A stretch of DNA of 16,590 nt from JAHEFT01 sp964443145. GTDB taxonomy: Bacteria > Pseudomonadota > Gammaproteobacteria > Xanthomonadales > SZUA-36. The notes beneath the pieces are model-generated. The model saw nothing but the letters and a program-made list of their open reading frames with translations. It was not told where the DNA came from and did no database searches. Location of the stretch: the NCBI GenBank assembly GCA_964443145.1, contig CAYUBS010000060.1, positions 1 to 16,590 on the forward strand, given 5' to 3'. Shown here piece after piece: positions 1 to 5,684 of this stretch (position 1 is the first letter of the stretch; every line of letters begins with the position of its first letter). The position numbers were made by a program, and so were the translations under genes.

Positions 1-572
1 TCAGCAATGCCAATTACAAGGTGATCTACGGCGCCCTGGCAACCATCCCGATTTTCCTGTTCTGGCTGTACCTGATGTGGACTGTGATTTTGTTTGGTGC
101 GTCTCTGGCGGCGTCGCTGACCACGTTCTCGGATTTCCGAAAGTACGACACCGACTGGTCTAAACGCTGGGAGTTTCAGTTGGCTTATCGACTGCTCGGG
201 CACTTATGGAGTGCGCAAAGAACAGGTGGGGTCCTTTCTCAAACCCAGATGCTCGACCTTGAACAGCAGGCCAGCGAGTTGCAGATCATTAAGCTCATGT
301 CTCTGCTGAGGGACCAGCACATCGTCAACAACGATGAAGAGGGCAACTGGATGCTGGCGCGTGACCTTGAAGAGTTATCCCTGGGCGAATTGTACAACCA
401 CGGAGATTACTACCTGCCGTTGGGCGAGATTGAAGAGTTGCCGCAGGAGACGGAGTGGGACAAAGTCTTCGTTGGGGGCCTGCAGCGAATCCGGGAACGT
501 GGTGAGACGGAATGGGAGCGTTCTTTGAGGAGTATGTACCTGGCAGAAAACAAAAAAGGAAACGCAGAATGA
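1..572 (+). CDS. YihY/BrkB family inner-membrane protein, C-terminal part (5' end outside window)
   Basis: The reading frame is open to the left edge, so the start lies outside the window. The first visible residues (SNANYKVIYGALATIPIFL) followed by FWLYLMWTVILFGASLAAS match the conserved last transmembrane segments of the YihY/BrkB family (once annotated as RNase BN). After the membrane part comes a soluble tail of about 145 residues, rich in charged residues and probably cytoplasmic; it contains a helical stretch resembling a small winged-helix fold (inference). E. coli YihY lacks such a tail, but longer family members have one. The family has no firmly established biochemical role. The stop codon overlaps the start of the next gene (ATGA), so the two are probably co-transcribed and translationally coupled. 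The first GTG in the window, at 21, is internal and not the real start. Confidence 0.85.
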   Translation, partial: SNANYKVIYGALATIPIFLFWLYLMWTVILFGASLAASLTTFSDFRKYDTDWSKRWEFQLAYRLLGHLWSAQRTGGVLSQTQMLDLEQQASELQIIKLMSLLRDQHIVNNDEEGNWMLARDLEELSLGELYNHGDYYLPLGEIEELPQETEWDKVFVGGLQRIRERGETEWERSLRSMYLAENKKGNAE

Positions 573-1054
573 AGCATGCCATTAAGTGGCTGGTGCCCCT
601 GTTGGTGCTGACAGTATCTATTGCCCGGGCGGACTATGAGACTGAAGGGCCAGTTGATTTCTCTCTGCAGCAACTGGGTGGTGAAGCCGTTGCACTGGCC
701 GACTACCGCGGAGAATGGGTGGTGGTTAACTACTGGGCGACCTGGTGTGCCCCTTGCCGCAAAGAAATTCCAGACCTGTCAGAGTTACATAGTGAAAGAG
801 ACGATCTGACCGTGCTGGGTCTGGCCTACGAAGAACTGGATGATGCTGATTTTTTCGAGTTCCTGGAGGATTTCGACGTCAGTTATCCGATTTTGAAAGT
901 GGATGTTTACGCCCCTCCGGAACCGTTCGGCGCACCCAAGGTACTGCCGACCACGATCATTCTGGACAAACAGGGCAGGGCGGTTAAAGCCTTCCTTGGC
1001 CCGGTCACTCGTGAATCGATAGAGGCTTATATCGACTCTGACGGGGGCGCCTGA
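569..1054 (+). CDS. TlpA/ResA-like periplasmic thioredoxin-fold protein
   Basis: This 161-residue protein has an N-terminal signal peptide (basic MKHAIK, hydrophobic core, likely cleavage after ARA near residue 21) and a thioredoxin fold. The active site is WCAPC (Cys60 and Cys63), with the typical cis-Pro loop VLPTT (Pro127). WCxxC after YWAT is the signature of the TlpA/ResA/DsbE branch, which reduces disulfides outside the cytoplasm, for example in cytochrome c maturation. The actual partner here is unknown. The ATG at 569 is chosen because AAGGA lies about 8 nt upstream, it overlaps the preceding stop as ATGA, and it begins the signal peptide; an upstream in-frame ATG at 512 would add 19 charged residues and bury the signal. 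Its 3' end overlaps convergent rnhB by 28 bases. Confidence 0.88.
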   Translation: MKHAIKWLVPLLVLTVSIARADYETEGPVDFSLQQLGGEAVALADYRGEWVVVNYWATWCAPCRKEIPDLSELHSERDDLTVLGLAYEELDDADFFEFLEDFDVSYPILKVDVYAPPEPFGAPKVLPTTIILDKQGRAVKAFLGPVTRESIEAYIDSDGGA

Positions 1055-1629
1055 CACCCTTTCTTCTGCAGAGCATCCCGCACAGGGGCGAAGGACTTAC
1101 GGTGGATCGCACAGGGTCCGTTTTCTGCCAGTAGCCGACGGTGTTCCGCTGTGGGGTAACCTTTGTGCCGGTCAAACCCGTAACAGGGGTAGCGCAGATG
1201 GAATGCCTTCATCAGCCGGTCGCGGCTTACCTTGGCCAATATTGACGCAGCGGATATGGCTGGTTCGAGACGGTCGCCCTGTACGATGGTTCTGACCTCG
1301 CAGGCCAGGGCGGGTGCCCGGTTGCCATCAATCAGTGCCATCTGAGGCGCCGGGGAAAGCTGTTCTACAGCCCGCTGCATTCCCAGCATCGTGGCCTGCA
1401 AAATATTGACCCGATCTATTTCTTCAACGTCCACTTCCACGATCGACCAGGCCAGTGCCATTTCCTTGATTTGGGGGTAGAGCGCCTCGCGCCGCTTCTC
1501 GGTCAGCCGCTTGGAATCGTCCAGGCCTTCAATGTGGTTTTTTGGATCAAGTATCACGGCAGCGACGAGCACCGGACCGGCCAGTGGACCGCGGCCGGCT
1601 TCGTCCACGCCTGCTATTCGCAGGCTCAT
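1027..1629 (-). CDS. rnhB: Ribonuclease HII
   Basis: RNase HII cleaves RNA in RNA-DNA hybrids and nicks 5' of single ribonucleotides misinserted into DNA, starting ribonucleotide excision repair in the cytoplasm. The 200-residue length matches the family (198 in E. coli). The N-terminal GVDEAGRGPLAGPV block supplies Asp9 and Glu10; LIDGNRAP supplies Asp101, and VQGD supplies Asp119. These four acidic residues have the same spacing as the E. coli catalytic set, shifted by seven. The block SAASILAKVSRDRLM is also typical. The start overlaps the lpxB stop by 4 bases (ATGA), as expected for translational coupling. It is the last gene of the minus-strand cluster. I see no hairpin with a U-run after its stop, and its 3' end runs 28 bases into the convergent thioredoxin gene. 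Confidence 0.97.
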   Translation of the reverse strand: MSLRIAGVDEAGRGPLAGPVLVAAVILDPKNHIEGLDDSKRLTEKRREALYPQIKEMALAWSIVEVDVEEIDRVNILQATMLGMQRAVEQLSPAPQMALIDGNRAPALACEVRTIVQGDRLEPAISAASILAKVSRDRLMKAFHLRYPCYGFDRHKGYPTAEHRRLLAENGPCAIHRKSFAPVRDALQKKGCQAPPSESI

Positions 1630-2777
1630 AGCCTGAGCAGGGCGCAGATGGCCTCTGCTGCTTTTTTACTGGCGTTGCAGCGCAGTTGGTCGTGTATCTC
1701 CCCGAAGCGCTGACGAAGCGTTTCCCGCGGCCCCTCCGGATCCAGCCACCGGGCCGTTTCAGCAGCCAGTCGAATGGCGTTGGCGTCATGCTGGATCAGT
1801 TCGGGCACCAGTAACTCTCCGGCCAGTATGTTGGGCAAGGAAAACAGCTGGGGCCTGATTAGCTTGAGGTGTTTCGCTATTTGGTAGGTCGCAGTTGAAA
1901 CCCGGTATGCGACGGTCATCGGCCGGTTCACCATTAAGGTCTCCAGGGTAGCGGTGCCTGAGGCGCTCATCACCGCGTCAGCCGCGGCGATCACTGTTCT
2001 CGGGTCATGGTCCACCAGGCAAATGGCACTGAAATCCAGACGCTGCATTGTCTCTTCAAATATCCCCCTGACTTTCTCATTGGCCATCGCGGTGACGAAT
2101 TGCATGCCCGGCTGTTCTGCGGCCAGCAGACGGGCTGCTTCAATCATGGGTTCGGCAAGTCGAGAAACTTCGCCGACGCGGCTGCCTGGCAGCAAGGCGA
2201 CAGTGGGGGCGGTAGGGTTAAGCTGCAGGCGAACACGCGCCAGGGCCGGGTCATGGTCCGGCTGGATTTGATCTGCCATGGGGTGACCGACATAAACGGC
2301 CGGCACACCGTGTGACTTGTAGAAATCTGGTTCGAACGGAAACAGGCATAGAACCAGGTCAGCGGCACGACCAATTTTTCTTACCCTCCTCTGGCGCCAG
2401 GCCCAGACCGTTGGGCTTACGTAGTGCACGGTCTTGATGCCCAGCCTGCGCAGCTTGATCTCGAGCCCCAGGTTGAAGTCAGGTGCATCTATGCCGATGA
2501 ATATATCGGGTTTGCGCTCTGCCAGGCGCCGTCTGAGATTTCTGCGTAAGCGGATCAGGCGGGGCAGGTGCGAGAGCACCTCGAACAGGCCAAACAGGGC
2601 AAGTTCCTCGGCGTCCCACCAGGTTTCCATACCCGCAGCTCGCATCTTCTTGCCGCCCACACCAATGAACTGCGCCTGCGGATGGCTTTTTCGAAGCTGG
2701 TCGATGAGAGCTGCTCCCAGTTGATCGCCGGAGGCTTCGCCGGCGACCAGGGCAATAATGGGGGCCTGGTTTTTCAT
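1626..2777 (-). CDS. lpxB: Lipid-A-disaccharide synthase
   Basis: LpxB (family GT19) joins UDP-2,3-diacylglucosamine and lipid X to form the beta-1,6 disaccharide of lipid A, at the cytoplasmic face of the inner membrane. The 383-residue protein matches E. coli in length (382). It carries the N-terminal VAGEASGDQLG motif, the LPGSRVGEV segment, the UDP-binding SASGTATLETL block, and LPNILAGELLVPELIQ near the C-terminus. The start is 20 nt after the lpxA stop; upstream is only a weak Shine-Dalgarno match, so expression may rely on reinitiation from lpxA. The stop overlaps the rnhB start. Nothing suggests damage or transfer. Confidence 0.97.
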   Translation of the reverse strand: MKNQAPIIALVAGEASGDQLGAALIDQLRKSHPQAQFIGVGGKKMRAAGMETWWDAEELALFGLFEVLSHLPRLIRLRRNLRRRLAERKPDIFIGIDAPDFNLGLEIKLRRLGIKTVHYVSPTVWAWRQRRVRKIGRAADLVLCLFPFEPDFYKSHGVPAVYVGHPMADQIQPDHDPALARVRLQLNPTAPTVALLPGSRVGEVSRLAEPMIEAARLLAAEQPGMQFVTAMANEKVRGIFEETMQRLDFSAICLVDHDPRTVIAAADAVMSASGTATLETLMVNRPMTVAYRVSTATYQIAKHLKLIRPQLFSLPNILAGELLVPELIQHDANAIRLAAETARWLDPEGPRETLRQRFGEIHDQLRCNASKKAAEAICALLRL

Positions 2778-2797
2778 GTTGTAATGGGGTCAGTGCT

Positions 2798-3574
2798 TCA
2801 GCGGATGAAGCCTTTCACCGTGGTATCGAAGAACTCTGTCCACGGCTTGATCTCATCGTGGTTCTCGGCCATTTCAACCAGCTGTTCTTTCGCTTCTTCA
2901 AACGGAATGCCTGAGCGGTACAGCAGTTTATACGCCCTGCGCACTTGCTGAATCTGTTCTGTCGAATAGCCGCGCCGCCGCAGCCCTTCGGTGTTTACAC
3001 CTTTCACCCTGGCCTTCTCACCCGAGACGGTGACATAAGGCGGGATGCTCTGGTTTACGTGGCTGGCGAAAGAAGTAAAGCTGTGCTCACCCACGTTGCA
3101 GAATTGGTGGATCAGGGAGTAGCCGGACAGAATGGCCCAGTTCCCCACGGTGACATGTCCAGCCAGCGACGCGTTGTTGGCCATAATGATGTTGTCACCC
3201 AGGACACAGTCATGCGCAATGTGAACGCAGGCCATGATCCAGTTATTGTTGCCAATGATGGTTTTTCCGCTGCCCTGGATGGTTCCGCGGCTGAAGGTGC
3301 ATAACTCGCGGATGGTGTTGTTGTCTCCGATAACCAGTTCGGTGTCCTCGCCGTTGTACTTCTTGTCCTGCGGTTCCTCACCCATCGATGCAAACTGGAA
3401 GATCCGGTTGTTTTCCCCCAGCGTGGTGCGCCCGGTGAGGACTACATGAGGCCCTATCCAGCAGCCCGGGCCAATGGTGACATTCGGGCCGATAATGCTG
3501 AACGCCCCGATTTCAACATCCTCAGAGATTTGGGCGGCTGGATCGACCAGGGCCCGGTCATGAATTTTGCTCAT
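2798..3574 (-). CDS. lpxA: Acyl-ACP:UDP-N-acetylglucosamine O-acyltransferase
   Basis: LpxA adds a 3-hydroxyacyl chain from acyl carrier protein to the 3-OH of UDP-GlcNAc, the first step of lipid A synthesis. The 258-residue protein shows the left-handed beta-helix hexapeptide pattern over the first two thirds. The catalytic motif CVHIAHDC places His121 at the position of E. coli His125. The C-terminal helical part is recognisable (NTEGLRRRGYS, then YKLLYRSG). At the acyl-chain ruler, E. coli has Gly173 and P. aeruginosa Met169; this protein has Phe169, which by analogy points to a short hydroxyacyl chain (inference, see findings). The start overlaps the fabZ stop by 4 bases (ATGA). Confidence 0.97.
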   Translation of the reverse strand: MSKIHDRALVDPAAQISEDVEIGAFSIIGPNVTIGPGCWIGPHVVLTGRTTLGENNRIFQFASMGEEPQDKKYNGEDTELVIGDNNTIRELCTFSRGTIQGSGKTIIGNNNWIMACVHIAHDCVLGDNIIMANNASLAGHVTVGNWAILSGYSLIHQFCNVGEHSFTSFASHVNQSIPPYVTVSGEKARVKGVNTEGLRRRGYSTEQIQQVRRAYKLLYRSGIPFEEAKEQLVEMAENHDEIKPWTEFFDTTVKGFIR

Positions 3575-4041
3575 TCCGATTTGCCGGCACAGAGTAGTTC
3601 GCAGCTGGCTACAGGATTGCCGTTAACGCTCGCCTGGCACTCGTAACGCCCCATTCGGCGCATGATCCGTTTCTGGATGACATCCAACACCAGTTGGTCA
3701 CCCGGGACAACGATTTGGGTAAAACGTGCTTTGTCCACTTTCACCAGGTAATACAGCTCACCGGTATGCCCTTCCATTTCAGCGGCGAGGTGCGCCAACA
3801 TGCCTGAGGCCTGGGCCATTGCTTCGATCATCAGCACGCCGGGCATGACCGGGTTGCCGGGAAAATGTCCGGTGAAAAAGGGTTCGTTGTTTGCTATGTT
3901 TTTTATCCCGATCAGTCGTTTTTCCGGCTCTATTTCCATTTCAAGCACCCGGTCGAGCAACAGGAACGGGTGACGGTGAGGCAGGTATTTCACGATCTCA
4001 TGAGCCTCGATCGGGTTGGGCAATAGGTTATTTTTCAGCAT
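3571..4041 (-). CDS. fabZ: 3-hydroxyacyl-[ACP] dehydratase FabZ
   Basis: FabZ dehydrates 3-hydroxyacyl-ACP in fatty acid elongation and so competes with LpxA and LpxD for the same hydroxyacyl-ACP pool, which explains its place among lpx genes. The 156-residue protein has the hot-dog fold motifs: LPHRHPFLLLDRV near the N-terminus, GHFPGNPVMPGV with catalytic His59, and MIEAMAQASG with Glu73. The first 14 bases overlap the end of lpxD in another frame. The start ATG directly follows an A8 run in lpxD, and the Shine-Dalgarno match (GGGA) is about 12 nt away, so coupling to lpxD translation is likely. The stop overlaps lpxA. Confidence 0.97.
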   Translation of the reverse strand: MLKNNLLPNPIEAHEIVKYLPHRHPFLLLDRVLEMEIEPEKRLIGIKNIANNEPFFTGHFPGNPVMPGVLMIEAMAQASGMLAHLAAEMEGHTGELYYLVKVDKARFTQIVVPGDQLVLDVIQKRIMRRMGRYECQASVNGNPVASCELLCAGKSE

Positions 4042-5080
4042 CTGTTTTTTTTCCCAATTCTATTTCAAGAGCACGGACTTTCCGCGCGAGTTCATTGAGT
4101 TTGCGGAACCTGGCCACGTTGCGGTTCCAGATCCCCAGGGGCATTGAATGAAAATTTCCGCTCCAGACGGAGCCCGGCTCAAGGATGGGCTTGCCGACCT
4201 GGCTGCCCCCAGTGATCGTAACCCGGTCAGCGAGCTGCAAATGGCCCGACACGCGAACTCCTCCGCCTATCATGCAGTTTCTGCCGATATGCGCGCTACC
4301 GGCGATCCCCGACATTCCCGCCATCGCCGTATGTGCTCCAATATGGACGTTGTGGGCAACCTGGCACAGGTTGTCGATCCGTACATCGTTCTCCAGCACG
4401 GTATTGCCGACCGCACCGCGGTCGATACAGCTGTTGGCGCCGATTTCACAATCATCGCCAATGACGACGGAACCCAATTGCGGGACTTTTTCCCAATGGT
4501 CCCCTGCAAACGCAATGCCGAATCCATCGGCACCGATGACGGCTCCGGAGTGGATGATGACCCGTTTTGCCAGCGAGACCCCGTGGCCAAGCGTGACGTT
4601 GGCACCCAGGCTGCAGTGTTCATCCAGACGGCATTCGGCAGCGAGAACAGTACCGGGACCGATTGCGCAGCCATCGCCTATTTCACAGTGCTCACCGATG
4701 GTTACATTCGGGCCGATGCTGACGTTTTTGCCCAAGCTGACCGATTCGGCGATGAATGCCGTCGTGTGGATGCCGGGTTGCGGCCTGGGGCGCGGGTCAA
4801 ACAGTACGGCCAGACGTGCATAGGCTATGTATGGATCTGCAGCCACCAGGCAATGGGTTGGACAGTCAGCGGCATCCCCCTCTTTCAGGATTACGGCGCC
4901 CGCGCGGGTCGCCGGCAGTTGCTTTCGGTAGGAGGGATTGGCCAGGAAGGTGATCTGGGTCGGGCCGGCTGATTCCAGTGTGCTAATACCATCGATCAGC
5001 ACTTCACCATCTCCGATCAGGGCGAGACCGAACTGGCTGCTGAGGTCGGACAGGCTATACGCTCTTTTTAAAATCGGCAT
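4028..5080 (-). CDS. lpxD: UDP-3-O-(3-hydroxyacyl)glucosamine N-acyltransferase
   Basis: LpxD adds the second, N-linked 3-hydroxyacyl chain in lipid A synthesis. The 350-residue protein (E. coli 341) has the N-terminal uridine-binding domain (about residues 1-100, with ITFLANPSYRKQL), then a long hexapeptide-repeat beta-helix (about 105-310), and a charged C-terminal helix. The catalytic His of the QVAHNV motif is His243, matching E. coli His239. At the place of E. coli Met290, which limits chain length, this protein has Gln294 in TGGSQVGKP. It begins 16 nt after the skp stop. Its last codons contain an A8 run and overlap the fabZ start by 14 bases. Confidence 0.97.
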   Translation of the reverse strand: MPILKRAYSLSDLSSQFGLALIGDGEVLIDGISTLESAGPTQITFLANPSYRKQLPATRAGAVILKEGDAADCPTHCLVAADPYIAYARLAVLFDPRPRPQPGIHTTAFIAESVSLGKNVSIGPNVTIGEHCEIGDGCAIGPGTVLAAECRLDEHCSLGANVTLGHGVSLAKRVIIHSGAVIGADGFGIAFAGDHWEKVPQLGSVVIGDDCEIGANSCIDRGAVGNTVLENDVRIDNLCQVAHNVHIGAHTAMAGMSGIAGSAHIGRNCMIGGGVRVSGHLQLADRVTITGGSQVGKPILEPGSVWSGNFHSMPLGIWNRNVARFRKLNELARKVRALEIELGKKTDAEK

Positions 5081-5096
5081 GGTTTGAATGCGGACT

Positions 5097-5630
5097 TCAG
5101 GGTATGACCAGCTCTAGTTGGTCCGCCGCGTATTCGACTTCCAACTGTTCCAGAATAAGGTTTGTGATGTCCAGGTCGGGATTGGCGTAAATCACCGGGC
5201 TCGAAATAATCAGGTCAAACCCATTTCTTTGGGCGATTTCCTGTACAGCGACGTTGATTTCTTCTTCCAGTCGCTGGACTTCTTCTGTGCGGCGGAAAGA
5301 GAGTTCATCCCGGAGGTCTTCTGTGCGCCGGGTAACGTTGCGGCGTAATTCGCGCAGGTCCCGTTCCATTTGTAACTGGCGGTCTTCGGCCAGGTCGCCT
5401 TGCTGCATTCGCATCTCAAGGGCGTCTGCCCGTAACTCGTCCATTTCGATGGAGTCATTGCGTTCGCGAAATTCCAGGTCCAGCTTGGACCGGCCGGCCA
5501 TTACCTGGGGCGCACTGTCCAGAACTGCCTTCATATCCACATACCCGATCCGCAATTGCTGGGCACCGACCGGTGCGCTGAGCGCAAGGCCGAGAAGCAA
5601 TATGCAAATTGTGCGGACGTAATACCACAT
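5097..5630 (-). CDS. skp: Periplasmic OmpH/Skp-family chaperone
   Basis: Skp binds unfolded outer-membrane proteins in the periplasm and hands them to the BAM complex, fitting its place after bamA. A signal peptide (MWYYVRTICILLLGLALS, cleavage near VGA-QQ) precedes the family signature LRIGYVDMKAVLDSAPQ. A long charged helical stretch follows (about residues 45-130, the tentacle coiled coil), and the family end motif NPDLDITNLILEQL. After that is an extra acidic tail of about 15 residues absent from E. coli Skp. Counted by eye, the mature part has about 35 Asp/Glu against 20 Lys/Arg, while E. coli Skp is basic. ATG at 5630 is preferred, though its GGAG lies only one base upstream and inside a hairpin; the alternative is GTG at 5648 (six residues longer), which has no visible Shine-Dalgarno. 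Confidence 0.9.
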   Translation of the reverse strand: MWYYVRTICILLLGLALSAPVGAQQLRIGYVDMKAVLDSAPQVMAGRSKLDLEFRERNDSIEMDELRADALEMRMQQGDLAEDRQLQMERDLRELRRNVTRRTEDLRDELSFRRTEEVQRLEEEINVAVQEIAQRNGFDLIISSPVIYANPDLDITNLILEQLEVEYAADQLELVIP

Positions 5631-5657
5631 ACTCCGTATTGTACACACAACACGGAG
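5631..5657 (-). promoter_or_regulatory. Hairpin abutting the skp start codon
   Basis: On the operon-sense strand, CUCCGUGUUGU (5657-5647) pairs with ACAAUACGGAG (5642-5632), leaving a four-base loop GUGU. That is 11 consecutive pairs with one G-U wobble. The 3' arm ends one base before the skp ATG and contains the only GGAG nearby. On the opposite strand the wobble pair would be an A-C mismatch, so the structure fits RNA from the operon strand best. No U-run follows, so it is not a classical terminator. A role in skp translation or RNA processing is inferred. Confidence 0.6.
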
Positions 5658-5684
5658 ATTAAAGAATATCGGGAGTGAAGCTTG

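Noticed and set aside
512..568. Upstream ATG (512) for the thioredoxin gene
   Set aside because: It would place 19 mostly charged residues before a good signal peptide and bury the start inside the previous gene; ATG at 569 has the Shine-Dalgarno.
2325..2340. ctggttcgaacgga resembling a tRNA T-arm
   Set aside because: It lies inside intact lpxB and no tRNA acceptor or anticodon arms can be built around it.
4148..4972. 274-residue plus-strand open frame
   Set aside because: It lies wholly antisense to lpxD, has no recognisable family, and results from the regular hexapeptide-repeat codons of the real gene.
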